Part shown: piece after piece, positions 19,701 to 32,515 of the stretch
Layout of the letters: every line of letters begins with the position of its first letter
Position numbering within the stretch: position 1 is the first letter of the stretch
Origin: Leptoclinus maculatus
Lineage: Eukaryota; Chordata; Actinopteri; Perciformes; Stichaeidae
Direction of reading: 5' to 3'
NCBI GenBank assembly: GCA_032191485.1
Contig: JAVDOI010000012.1
Location: forward strand, 11,594,635-11,658,634
DNA: 64,000 nucleotides
Notes under the pieces: generated by a model
The model's input: only the letters and a program-made list of their open reading frames with translations
Told to the model about the DNA's origin: nothing
Databases searched by the model: none
Position numbers and translations under genes: made by a program

Positions 19701-22700
19701 CAAAAACGACCAGTCACCCTTACTAGCCTACCAATCAATGTTCTACATAGACTGGAAGACTATTTAAACCAACAACAAGCACTGACTGTTTATTTAGTGC
19801 AGCAATAAATTTGTCTGCGTTATCATTGCCCTTTTCTTCTCCATTAATGGGAGCCCTGTCTAATTGCCATGTGTTTGCTTAATTAGTCTGCTTGCCTGAG
19901 CATGTGGATCAAGTCCTACCACGAGATCATTAACAGGTTTCCATGGAGGGATGATGATGACTACGATGATGATGATGGGGCCTCCTGCACTTTCGCACGT
20001 GCAGTTCAATGGCGCCGCATGTTTAAAATCCCTTTATGCCCCGATATTCACAAATCACGCTGTGATGAGGACCGTGTTGTTGTGGCGTTGACTGACGACT
20101 GAAGCAGCATAAGTTGTTGTTGTTCGTCTGCTGTGATTCGTGTAATTCAAATGAACATGTAAAGTGTCTCGGAGGCAGAGAATCTGTCAAAGATACCGAT
20201 GACCTTTTGTGTTACCGAAGTAATTGTATCTCTTGTTTATTGAGGTGAATAAAAGAATCACCATGCACTCCATCTACGGTTGCAACGAGCAATTATATTT
20301 GTATTAATCTAGGTCAAGGAATTGTTTAGTCTATACTGTAAAATGTCAGGAAATAGTGAAAAAAAATGCTTGGGAAGGGATGTCAAATGTTGTTTTGTCC
20401 AACCAACGATAAAAAACTAGAATGTATTCATTTTAAAATGATATCAAACAAGAGAATAGCAAACAAATAATCACATTTGAGAACCCTCTTTGCTTGATAA
20501 ATGACTCGAGTGATTAATGTTGCCACTTAAACTCTCAATATTTCTTTATGCATGACATACAGTATGACGTCTTAGAGGGCATACTGTATGTGTAATATAT
20601 TTGACCTATAGATGCCAGCCTTGCATCAGTCACAACGTTCTCACTGAAGTCGTAATAGCATCTCACACCACATTCCAGAAATCACGACTTACAGCTCTCT
20701 TTAAGTGCGTGTCCTAGTTACATAGAAAGGGTGCCTTTATGTGTAAAGGCCAGGGTGCGTATACAGAGGGGAAACTCGAAACAGCTGCAGCTGGAAACAC
20801 TACCACAATACAAATGTCACAGGTGTGTATTTTCACTCAAAACAATAACAACTCAATCCTCAAAGGGAAATCGCTGCAGCTCAGCTGACGAGCTGAACTC
20901 CGCTTCGCCTCGCTCTCTTCGCCCCCTTCTCCTTCCTGCTCCGCACTGTATGTGTGGGTCGTTTCCAACGTGGCTATTTTCTCCATTAAAGTTATTTCAA
21001 CAACTTATTTAAATCCTGGTAATTCCTTTATTCTGAGAGGAAGGGGGATGCATCGTCGTGTCGACATAAAAAGCACTATAACCTCATTGTGTGGGAAAGC
21101 AAAGCTGCACAACAGCTGTGCATACTGACAGGTTCGAACATGCACCGTGACTGCACACTGGGCGAGGACACATGTAACAGGAGAGGTTTCTGCATGTAGA
21201 TGCTAGCAACAGAAGCCTTTGAGATCACTGGGGGTATATGAATCAGCATAGCCACTTACACTGGGCCCATTAGAGAGGCCGGCTCACTACTATCCCGCCG
21301 GAGCCTTTTAAGCCCGATATGTGCGTAATAAACTCACATTATCTGCCATAACCCACACAAAGACGGGCAAGAACTCTTTGCTGATTTCAACATCCATTAG
21401 GGCCGTCTACACGACCCATTTCATGTCCAACAACTAACTCTGATGCATTTATTGATGAGGCGCTCCTCGTAGCAACTAAACTTTTCCGTTGGCATTTTTA
21501 AACCCCGAATACTTGATGAACTGCCTTTATGTTTGATGGGATCGAGTTGACAAAAATAACTTAATTTAGTCTATAAATTGTTGACAAATTGTAAAACAAT
21601 GTATGTAAATGATAATCGCATATTAGTTTTAGTAAGCAAAAGTGCCAAACATCTGCTGGTCTCAGCCTTTCAAACATGAGGATTTAATGGGTTTGTTTGT
21701 CACACATCAAACTGAACTGAATATCTTTGGGTTTTGGACGACGGCTGGGCAATATATCAATATACAGTTGTCAATATATAAGACAGAAAAGCATAAAATC
21801 CTCACTAGTGACTTGAATGGACAACTATTTCAATAGTCTGTTAAACACACTGTCACTCCACTAATTGAATTAACCGTTACAGCTCTAATAAAATCCCAGA
21901 AACTGTCCTGCTTCCTAATTAAATAAATGGCTGTCCTCATCGGCTGGCAGTACAAAACAAGACACTAATCAAGTCTCGGTCTGTACAGCTCTCATGGCTC
22001 CAACGACGCATCGGAAGATAAAGCAAAAGCCAACAACAAACTGTGTTATCTTACCAAAGTAATCAGAGTTGCTTCATCTGCTCTCGGGCGCCCACAAGCA
22101 GACCCAAACTGCTTCAGACAAATTCATCCAAATCCCTCCACCCTCCAGAGCTAAGTGTTACACAGCAAGAGCACCACAGCGCTTGTGAGCCTCGGCTCTT
22201 CTGCCCTCCTGCTCGCTGCCTCTCAGCCCCCGACCAATGTGGTCTGGGCACTGTCTATTCACATGATGTCAGCAGCTGCTCGGTTGACAACGAGCCCACT
22301 TCAAACACAAGGGAGCTGTATTTCCTCATCGGGATAAGCATTGTTGTTGCTCTCCGGTCTTCCTTTCATAAATAAATAAAAGCCTCGTCCGTCCAGCTCT
22401 GGTGTATACATTTGCCCTATATCCTTCCTCTTCTCATGGGACCCGGGGCTCGGGTGTGAAAGCCTTATTTCCCCTGGTGAAGTGAATATTGCAACTTGCC
22501 AAATGTCTAGCTTTTGCTCTTCAGCTCGTCAGCCATTTAAAAGCAGACGCTGTGAAAACTTTCCCTGCTGGGGAGACGAGCACACACAAATCTCCTCCAC
22601 TACAAAAGAGGTTTTCACCACCTCGCTCTCGCTGGCACTAAAGAGTTTCAAGCTTACTATTAAGGCACAGTAGAAGCCCCCATCTTCTCCGTCAGACATG

Positions 22701-24567
22701 CAGAATCATCACGGATAACACAGGGAAACTCAATGCAATTTCCTATTTCCTTCTCACTGAGAGGAGATACTGAGAATGATCACTGCCACTCTCACATAAT
22801 TGCCATCCTAAATGAGCGTACTGAGCTCATGTGCCTGAAGGCATTAAGAATCAGCCGAGGAACCGGAGATAAGAAGCCTGACCAAGGCTATTAGCATCAG
22901 CTGCTGTGTGGAAAAGTCTTCAGTGAACTAATGAATAAAACAAGAGGCCCTGGAGAAAGCTGCTTCTTCAGAAAGCTACAACCAAATCAAAAATCAATCT
23001 TGGACAGATGATCTTAGCTGGCATACAGACGAGGGCCAGCGAGAGTTGAGTTACCCACTTCACAAGTCGGAGCATTTCAGAGACCAATTCAGTTTGTAAA
23101 ACTGCCAGAGAGGAGGAACAAACTATTTCCCAAAGTCTGAGGCCTTAAGTCTTCAAATGTTTTGTTTAATCCGTAATATCCAATTAAAAACTGAGAAAAG
23201 CAGAAAATCCTGACATTTAAGGAAATGTCTTGCCAAATTTGCATGAAGAATAAAGACTGAAAAGATGAATCAACCATCCAAGTAGTTGCTTTTGAATTTG
23301 CAGTTGATAGACTAATGATTTCAGCTCTACTTCACTTTTATAAAACTGTTTATTTTCTGAGGAGAGATGATTGAAATGTAAGAAGTAAAGTAACTGCTAA
23401 TTCACCTAATCCACAAAGCCCTGAACATTTTAGATGAGACAACTTTTTGCACATTTGAGTGAAGAATAAGGTGTTACCAAATGTACTACTCCAGCTGCTA
23501 CTCCTTGACCTGCTCTATATGAAAAGTGTCATGAGATAACCTCTGCTGCGATTTGGCGCTCTATAAATAACACTTACTTGGCTGCTACTACTAGCAAAAC
23601 CCACATATCTCCAGTTTACCATCATAGATCACAGATTTGAGAAGCTGGAAACAAAGTGAATTTTTGCTTAAAGGGACAGTGTGTCAAAATTGGCAGCATC
23701 TACTACCCCTCAAAATGACTGCCTTTCATTTTCTGACAATTAACTACGATTAATTAAATTGTCGCTTATAATGTGCAGTATGAAGATGAAAATCAAACTA
23801 AATACAAAAGCCAGTTGTAAAACCTAAAGAATCAAGTTCTCCACAGTATTGATGACTTTTAAAAAAACAAAACACGACCAGATCCTTCTTTGTTTTGTTC
23901 ACCAGGAGTAAGGATCGACTATCTGCTGCCTGCCTGAGAAACTTGAGGTTACAATTGGCTCTCAGTGGATTAGAAGGTCAGAGATGAAAAAAGGTACTCA
24001 AGCAACATGAGCCCAAGTGGTCACAAAGATCTATGATAGACTTTGCAGGCAACCTGTGTGGTTAAGTGTCCATGTAAAGAAAGTCTTCTTGACTTTGTTC
24101 TCCAGGTAAGGAGGATCAATGTGGTAGGTGGGCTGCTATTAAACAGCGATCCACCCATCATCAGCAAGGCAGCTGACTTACTATTACCTAGATATCCACC
24201 ACAGTCACCGTGAAATAAAGCTAAAACAAGGCTAACGCAAATCACACCCTGGATTTAGTTAATAGCTGTTGTGCTGTTGAGTTCTTCACTTATTGCAGGG
24301 AAGTGCTGCATTTAACTTTTACGTAAGTTATTGCTGATTACCTGGAGGAAATTGTGGGATATCCAACATTGTACAACAAAGTGAGACAGAGTTCAAGGCT
24401 TTCATGGCTTCATATGTCTGCATTGTGCGCACAAGTATTCAATGACTTGTTGCGTCTGTGAATAATGAGACCGTGAGGAGACATATAGATAGCGAGCAAT
24501 AATACAGAGGATGGGACATTTGGGGAAAAAAGCAAAGAGAAGACGAGTGGAAGATGAAGCAGTATGC
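16741..24567. other. no coding exon recognised; pkig 5' intron or intergenic
   Basis: Contains a G tract (17248-17261), repeat fragments at about 19030-19170 and 19490-19665 (with 'ggaaacagctagcct' and 'gctaagctaagttagca'), and old copies of the 'gctgcaacta' dispersed family at about 20320-20500 and 23130-23330. The pkig noncoding exon(s) could lie here but could not be placed from sequence alone. About 21860-22900 is low in repeats and could hold conserved noncoding DNA. Confidence 0.5.
17248..17261 (+). repeat. poly-G tract
   Basis: Run of 14 G in the region upstream of pkig. Confidence 0.9.
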
Positions 24568-25305
24568 ACTGAAACCAGTGGCGGCTGGTCCATAGAGGGC
24601 GCTAGGGCGCCGCCCCCCCTTGAGCTACAAATAATACAAAATAAAATAAATAATAATAATGATAAACTATACAAATTGACAATATTTGTGTTTTTGAAAC
24701 ATGGAATCACCCAGTAATATGTGTAAAATATGATATCTGCGGGAAATATATGCTTTTCCTGCACGTCCTCTCTGCCTGTCTGCAGCTCCTCTCAGCATGT
24801 GCATGTCTCAGCTGCTGGGGCGCTGGAGAAACTGCCCCAAAGAGGCGGGTCTATAAAGCAGTTTAGCCAATGATGCTTTAATGCTGACTAAAGATATAAA
24901 TGAGTGACATACAATTTAGCCAATCAGCGTCCTCAAATAGATTCAGCTTGGGGCAGATTTAATTCTGCCCCAAGCTGCGCGTTCTCGTCAGGACTAGTCT
25001 CTACAGGCGAGCGCCAGCGCGAGCACTGCTCCTCCAAGACCCGTTTGAGAGGAGAACTGAGAGGAGAAACTACAGCTGAAAGAGCTGATCCCAGATCAGC
25101 CTGACCTCACAATCAGACAGCAGACTAGCAGGAAAGAGAAGCAGTACATGAAGCTTCTCTACTAGCTGTACACCAGACAGGTTTGGCTCGCTGGATGATG
25201 TCATGCTAATAACTTATTTAGCTTTTTAAAACAACGGGACAGAACCAGCATGGACAGTTAGGGAGTGAGGGACATGAAGCACCTGTCTGAGAAATGGATA
25301 TATAG

Positions 25306-25306
<1 letters not shown>

Positions 25307-25391
<85 letters not shown>
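25307..25391. repeat. compound (TA)n(TG)n microsatellite inside the hAT element
   Basis: About 29 TA units followed by about 13 TG units. Confidence 0.95.
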
Positions 25392-25406
25392 TTTATATTA
25401 AAGTGA

Positions 25407-25520
25407 ATATTATTATATGATATATATATATTATTATATTATACAGAATATTATATGATATATATATTATTATATTATACTGAATATTATTATATGATAT
25501 ATATATTATATTATACTGAA
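25407..25520. repeat. AT-rich minisatellite inside the hAT element
   Basis: Three imperfect copies of a unit around 'gaatattattatatgatata', each followed by 'attatattatac'. Confidence 0.8.
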
Positions 25521-25845
25521 TTCCCTGTGAGGATGACTAAAATAAGATGACGTGTTTGTCAAAGTGTTATTTACTGCTTTTTTTCGTGTTGGAATGAATG
25601 TTAAATATTTAACTGCAAAGTAGTAATGCGTGTTTGATACCTTAATTTGTTTGCATTAAATCATTCTGGGATGTTTGCTGAAATTGATTGGATGTGGCAC
25701 AGCCCTACCAAGAAAATGTTCCACCAGCCGCCACTGACTGAAACACTGGCTTACCCAAAGATTACATCTAACAGCACCCCTACAGCTCAATAATGAACAC
25801 GTTATATCCCCTAAAGATAAATGGAAAATGCTGATTATGTTTAGT

Positions 25846-27180
25846 AGGGGTGTAACGGTTCACAAAATTCTCGGTTCGGTTCAATACGATACAGTGGTGC
25901 CACGGTTCGGTACGTTTTCAATACAGCAAAAAAGCAGAAATGCCAAATCCTCGCTGGTGAGACTCTCAAGGGGGCGTGTCTGATTTGATTCTCTGTTTGG
26001 GCTTTTGTTTTCTTTTACAAAGCAGGAATTATGGTCTGGAGAAATGGACTGGTGAAGGAGTAGTGTCACGGGGCTCAATGGCATTAAGCATGTTGGTACA
26101 GCCTGGTTTATCACTACAGAGTAGGGATATACCTTTAGCCCTGCTTGAATCAGGAGGGAACAGATACCTAAACGCTGCGGGGAGTTTGTAACGAATATTG
26201 CATGACTATTCACGTACACTGGGCATGATGTAAACAGGAAGTAGATTGGTTGCTTAGTTTTAAAAAATACGACAGAGTAATAAAGTAGTCTTTAATAATG
26301 AAAGGTCGTGTTTGATACTTAAGATCTTCTCTAAAATCTTCCTCTATGAACTCAAATGGACACAGTTCGTGGAAAGTTTTAGAAGTTTTATTTTTCAGAC
26401 TTAGTTACAGTGCTGAGGGTCTTGCTCTATCGCTCTCTCTCTCTCTCTCATCATATTTACATTAAAATCAACACTTACACATAAAGTTTTACTAGATTAT
26501 GGGTCCATGAATCTGGTCAACACACGTCTCTCACTCGTTCCCTCGGTGTCGTTGTTGTTGTTCTCACTCGTAGCCCTGCTGGTGGCTGAAGTCTCTGTCG
26601 TACTGGAGAGCAATCCATGTTTTGTTCCTTTATAGTTTATGTGTGTTAACTTGTTGTACATAGTTGTACAGAACAAAATAAACAATAATAAGAAAAGGAA
26701 AGTCCTCCGTTTTGTGTCCGTCCTCCCTAAAGCCGCTAACAGTGACTTCAGACGTCCGCTCCGTAGCGCTGATACCTCTGCTGGACACGCCGCTCACTAA
26801 TCGCTCCAATAACAGCCGATTCCTCCACAGAAATGCAGACTTTAACTGAACAACAGCTGCTAGTAACGACAACACGGTCAGCAACGCCTCTAATCAGTTG
26901 TTCATATTGAATTAACCTGGTAGTCGATCGGTAATCAAGACTGTTGTTTGTGAACATCCGGGAACGGTCACGTGATACGAGTGTGGCGAATCAGGGAAGG
27001 ACAGCACGTTACGTCGGGTGGGTTGCCATGTTTGAGCGCAGTGGCTCCACCAATTTCAGCTATATTTTATTTTTCAAAAGCAATTTAATATTATTCAAAC
27101 GTATTCGGTTCGTAATGCGTACTGAACCGTGAGTCCCGTACCGAACGGTTCAATATGAATATGCGTATCGTTACACCCCT
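25846..27180. mobile_element. non-autonomous DNA transposon, 1335 bp
   Basis: The ends are AGGGGTGTAACG at 25846-25857 and CGTTACACCCCT at 27169-27180, a 12-bp terminal inverted repeat; the subterminal parts share GGTTCGGT-type motifs. The element is flanked by a 10-bp direct repeat 'tatgtttagt' at 25836-25845 and 27181-27190. No transposase frame is visible. The length of the target-site duplication (8 plus chance matches, or 10) is not resolved, so the superfamily is left open; hAT is the likeliest. Confidence 0.88.
26433..26449 (+). repeat. (CT)n microsatellite
   Basis: Eight CT units within the 25846-27180 element. Confidence 0.9.
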
Positions 27181-27699
27181 TATGTTTAGTGATGATTCCA
27201 CGTCATCATACATCCAGCAGTGTAGGTTTATTGGCTCTCTCAGTGGGTAAATGCTGCAGGTTGTTTAGCTCAGCACTGCGCACAAGTATAACACATTTAT
27301 TTATGCGAGTGTTGTGTCTTACTGAAATGTTACTATTGCTAAAATTGACACCATTAAATCTAGTATTAGAAATACAGATTGATCAACTGTTTGGGACCCA
27401 TAACGTTGGGTGAGCCTCCACCTATGACATCATTTAGTATAACAAGAGATAATGAAATTGGTGTCACTATTAACTAAATGAGGTCATCCACATGTGCACC
27501 AGACCCGTTTCCTACCAAACAGTTTAAATCCAGCGTCCAGTGCCTCTCTCGCGAAACAACAAGAACCACCAACACGTCTCTGTGGTTAGGTATTTTTTCC
27601 CCTCTGGTAAAACCCCTGCTTCTGATCTGGACATTAGTGACCTTGCTAATTACAGCCCCTTACTCCGCAAACAACCCAGTTCTTTAAACGCTGTTTTTT

Positions 27700-27830
27700 T
27701 TAAAAGGAGATGCAAAAACAGCCATGAAAAGACAAAAATGACCACGAAGAGATGCAAAACAACCACAAAGAAAATCAAAATGACGTCAATGAGAAGCGAA
27801 ATGACGTCAATGAGACGCTCAACACAATAC
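27700..27830 (+). repeat. degenerate minisatellite with two CRE palindromes
   Basis: An imperfect short repeat of the 'gaccacgaagagatgcaaaa' type. TGACGTCA occurs at 27781-27788 and again at 27802-27809, within a 21-bp tandem unit. Confidence 0.7.
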
Positions 27831-28806
27831 TCACTTTAAAAACGTGCCACCTCCCATTAAAACGTTTCCAATGTTTCTGCTGCTCAGCTCAGTTACTTTT
27901 TGTTTTACTGGACTTTCTTGGTCGGGTGCTGTGTGACTTCCTGGAATGACCGCTGGTTGCTTGAACGCCTCACAGGGACGCCTCACAGGGACGCCTCAAA
28001 AGTCGTCACCGAGTGATTCCACCCAGATGGCCACACCTCATTCACGTGACTGGGCTCTGCAGAGGAAGTCCTTGATGACTTCCAGTTAACGCAACCCACA
28101 CACGTCACTGCAGTTGAAAAGTGACGCTGACAAATGCTGAAAACATTTGAATAACAAATGTATACAAATATGTTTGAATAAAAGCAAACAGCTCCTCCTC
28201 TCAGTGACATTAACATCAACACAAACTAGGAACCCAAAATGCCAGGTTTGGTTGATCTACCAAGTCTCCATCTACTATTAAACAGATGGAAGGAGAGCAT
28301 AATAAACACCGAAGAGAGACAATACTTCTACCACAGACCATGTTCCCTTTTGTTAGTTAGCAACAGCTGGGGCAATCGATACCAGTTCTCGAGGCGAGAG
28401 AGCGTCGTAATATCACTTTACACAATACAGAACCAAAGGAAAAGGAACACGATCACACATACGAGGATCAGATATCCATGTTTGGAGGGAAGTAAAGGTT
28501 GTAATAACAGAGGTGTTAGATGCACCACTGTGCGAGTGTCCCTACGGTCCAAAAAACTGCAAATATGCTGTGATCGAGCAATGCTTTTTTTCCAGGCAGC
28601 AGAGACGAGTGACCAGACAGCCCGACATATGAGACCATGAGTCTGATGTAGCAGCAGGCCTCGCCTCCAGCTACAGGGAATCCCCTGGTTTGTGTTTGTT
28701 TAGCGTGGGAATAAGACGAGTGTGAATCTCATCAACCTCCCATGATTCACAGCGGAGTCAGGAGCAGGTGCTTCGACTGGACTCTGAAATGAGACCGTGA
28801 TTACAA

Positions 28807-28828
28807 CCCCCCCCCCCCAAAAAAAAAA
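28807..28828 (+). repeat. poly-C followed by poly-A
   Basis: 12 C then 10 A. Confidence 0.9.
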
Positions 28829-29689
28829 CACCACATTCTCACATCTCAGTCTCCGAATGCTGTCGCAACTGTTCGCTTAGAGTCTCGTCATAATCGAGAC
28901 TCTTCACAGGAAGTGTTGTCACAAACACGTCGACAGAAACGTATGCAGTGGTGGGAAGTAGCTCAGCTCAGGATCTAATTTCACTCAACCATAGTTCCTA
29001 CATGAAACTGCTCCCAACAAGGTCTGTGGATTATCTTTAGTAACCGCGTCCTGGTTTCTGGAAAGAGACATTGCTGTTGAGTTTCTCAAAAGTATTTTTG
29101 AACTCCCAAAGCTCAGTGCCATCTAGCTCCATTATGTTTGAGAGAAGGCCGACATCTCTACGGCCTCAACTCACATCAAAATAATCAAGGTTGTTAAATA
29201 TCAATACAGGTAAGAGGAAATATATGTATTTTTGATTTTGGGGTGAACTGTCCCATTAAGTACATATTAATGCATCAGTAATATAATATCCATTCCATAA
29301 TATATATTATTCTGAAATGAGCCAGTCTGCGTAATGAGTAGCCTACTTTTACTTTAAGTCTATTTTGATAACAACACCTGAATACTTAATTTGAAGGCGG
29401 GACTTTTACTTGTTACAGGGTATTTCTGCACTAAATTGCTACTTTTAATAAAAGCTATGCTAAGCTAGTTATTCTCTTGTTTACTTAAAAAGCCAAACAA
29501 ATGTATGTCTGTGTGAAGCAGCACTAGGGGATATTGTAAGTTAAGGATCTGACGTGGTTATAACTCTTTTAAAAAGGTGCTACGGCCAAGTTGAAAATAT
29601 TTAGATGTGTGACTCTGCTGTGTGTCTGGAAAAGTACTGAGAGCTGAAAGGACACATAAAAAAAAGCACTGTTTCAGACATTTTATAAT

Positions 29690-30025
29690 ATTGATATTTT
29701 ATAATATTGATATTAATCATTTTTATTGGAGGTGACAATTTTGATAATCAAGTAATATCTTAAGACATTTTCTAAGCAAAAATGCCAAACACAGTATCTC
29801 TTGTTCCAGCTCCTCAAATGTAAAAATGTCCTCCGTTTGATATCATCAAATGTTGTTTTTTGGGCTTTTGGACTGCTGGTGGGAAACAAACAAGTAATTC
29901 AAAGATGTTTGAATTGAGATGTTGAAGACGATGGAAATGATGACGGGGATGATCATCCGTGTCTTTCTGGAAAATACTCTGTAGAATAAATGGCTAATTA
30001 AAATGATCATTAGTTGCAGCCTTTC
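29690..30025 (+). repeat. dispersed repeat, 'ttttggactgctggt' family
   Basis: Shares TTTTGGACTGCTGGT (here about 29866-29880) with the copy at 34561-34575, and ends in 'ttagttgcagcc'. Further diverged copies lie at about 20320-20500, 23130-23330, 30705-30885 and 38020-38260. Confidence 0.75.
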
Positions 30026-30704
30026 ATATATATTCAATTTGTAAAGTCCGTTATAACAAGAACAGAAGATTTATTTAATTTGCACTTTTCATAAGAGCCT
30101 AAAATGAATACAAACAGATGTTTAGAGTCATGTAGTGCTTGTAGAGCTGAATCAAATAGTCAATCAAGAGGAATCTGTATCTATTTGAAAAATACTCAAT
30201 TAATCTTTTCAGATCTTTAATTAAGCATAAAGGCCTAAACACTCTCTGGTTTAAGCCTTCTAAATGTGAAGGTTTGCTGATTTTCTATTAAATATCTGTT
30301 AAAATAAATTGTGATTACACCTGCCACTAACAATTACTTATGTTATTGTTTAATCTGGAGTTTATTTACTCCAGTAATTTATTAATTGTTTTGAATACAA
30401 AATGTCAGAAAAATAGTCTTCCAATGTTGTGTTTTGTCCAAAACCTGAAGATAAGCTAAATATTCTTTCCAGTTTCTAAAATATGAAGATTTGCAGCTTT
30501 TTTCAGTTTCAAAATTAATACAAATGTGATCTCTTTGGTCGGAGAATAATTGACAGAATTATCTGTATTTTAAGTAATTATTGGTTGCAGTTGTTGGATC
30601 CAGTCACTTAGTGTCTATTGAAGATTGAAATCAAATAAAAGTAATATTTGAAATCTGTATGAATTCATATTTTACTAACAATTCCTCTGCCCTGCTCGTC
30701 TCAA

Positions 30705-30885
30705 TATTACTTGTTGGGCTGCAACTTAAGATCATTTTGGTTATCGATTTATCCAATCGTTTTCTCGAGTCATCGATTAGTTGCTTGGTCTAAAAATGTT
30801 CAGTAAATTGTTAAAAATGTCCATTACAATTTACATGCAGATTCATTTTCTATCAATCGGAATCAACGGATTGTTTTAGCTTTAA
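30705..30885 (+). repeat. dispersed repeat of the 'gctgcaactta' family
   Basis: Begins 'ttgggctgcaacttaagatc' and continues with 'cgattagttgcttggtctaa', a recognisable teleost dispersed repeat. Confidence 0.75.
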
Positions 30886-32271
30886 CCAATAGTCACGCCC
30901 CCCTTCCAATAAGTCCTCAGGTGTCACAAAGCTTAGTTTCCACATCTAGAGGCTGATGTAGTCATGTGGATAACTGCTGTGCTGGGCAGGTGATTTTCCT
31001 CCCACTGTCCGTTCTATTTATTCTAATTCTACAGCAAGGTTGCCCGCTTCTATTTCTGTGCACACATTTAACAACACGAGACCTCAGCAGGAAGCAGGTG
31101 GTTTGTTTGCCTGTGTTGTTTATGTCCCATCTTTTCCCAGGCTCTCTGTGCACCAACTGGAGGCTGGCTTTGACGAGGAGGACGACGACGACTACGAAGC
31201 GAGTGGGAGATGGGGGAGGTGGGGAGGTAAATGAGGAGAGGATGATGGGATGGGAAGCAGTTGAGGATGAGGGAAAGACATCAGCATGATGACAAGAGGA
31301 AAAAGAGGGAGGACGAAGGGTGCAGAGAAGGAATGCATGCGTGTTTACTGCACTTTCTAAATATGGAAATATCCCTCACTGGCCCCAGGGTTTTTACTAC
31401 TACAAAAAAAAAAAAAAAAGAAACTTGAGAAACATAATACATTCTCCTCTGCAATGCTCAACCATTTAGCCAAACAGAATGTATGATTTGGTTGCAGGCT
31501 TCGTCCCGCTGCACCACCTGTTAGAAGGATTTAACACACACGTTCTTGCTCTAATAAAATAAGACAAAATAAAAAGCACATTCAGCCAAAGACTGCTCAG
31601 TTACATTTGATCACTCTAAGCACAGCTGCTCTTTATGCTGCATATGAAATAATTTGAAGGCGCTCCTCTCACCTGTTACGATGGCCACATTGTGTCTGAG
31701 GTTTGCCACTCAGCTGCATCATCACACTTTAATCCCACATAAATCTGGGAGGATGTGGGCGTCATGTGATTCGATTTGCTGAGTTGATGGGGATAAAAGA
31801 GGCACAGCCGTAACCCTCCCCATGAGCAAACGCACACGAAAAAAGAGCCAAAGCAAACGTTGCACTTTCCTCCAGACCTAGATAAGGAGACCATCGCTCA
31901 TGTTGGTATACAGGACGAACACCTTCACTTTTTTCTAATGTACACCAAACCCACCGAGACACCAGTCGAGAAAGTATTCCGATCATTCAATCAAGTAAAA
32001 GCACCAACACAACCATGTAGAAACATTCTGTTAAGTAAAAGTCCTTCATTCAAAATCCTATTTAAGATAAAGTACAGAAGTATTATCAGCAAAATGTACT
32101 TAACTCAAAAGTAAGAGTAGTCGGTCATTATTTATTACATTATCAGAGGATTCTGGATCAATGCATATTGATAAGCAGTATGTTATTGGTCAAAGTTACA
32201 TTAGGGCTGCAACTAAATATTATTTGAATTATTGATTAAATCCCACAATTATCACAGACATAATAATAGGC

Positions 32272-32515
32272 ATATGAAGTCTTGAGTTATGGCCAAAATG
32301 GTGTTTTGTGAGGTCACAGTGACCTTTGAGCACCAAAATCTTATCAGTTCATTCTTGAGTCTAAGTAGACATTTGTGCCGTATGTAATAAAATTCCCTAG
32401 AAGAGTTCCTGAAATATTGGGTTCACGAGAATGAGAGCTACAGTATGTACGGACGGACAACCTGAAAACACAATGTCCTCCGCCGGCCACACCTGACAGG
32501 GCAGAGGCATGAAAA
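32272..32515 (+). repeat. dispersed repeat carrying a perfect ERE palindrome
   Basis: Contains 'cttgagttatggccaaaatg', 'aggtcacagtgacct' (32311-32325) and 'ggacggacaacctgaaaaca', which I recognise as a common teleost repeat. AGGTCA-CAG-TGACCT is a perfect inverted half-site pair. Confidence 0.75.

Larger units (their letters stand above)
24576..25736. mobile_element. non-autonomous hAT-type DNA transposon, 1161 bp
   Basis: The ends are perfect 14-bp terminal inverted repeats, CAGTGGCGGCTGGT at 24576-24589 and its reverse complement at 25723-25736. They are flanked by an identical 8-bp duplication 'actgaaac' at 24568-24575 and 25737-25744. An 8-bp duplication with CAGNG-type ends is the hallmark of the hAT superfamily. 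The interior has no transposase frame. It holds a (TA)n(TG)n tract at 25307-25391 and an AT-rich minisatellite at about 25407-25520. Confidence 0.93.

Noticed and set aside
24402..26957. Several 60-120 codon frames within and beside the two DNA transposons
   Set aside because: None shows transposase-like sequence (no RNase H-fold motifs, no zinc-finger pattern). The elements are non-autonomous.
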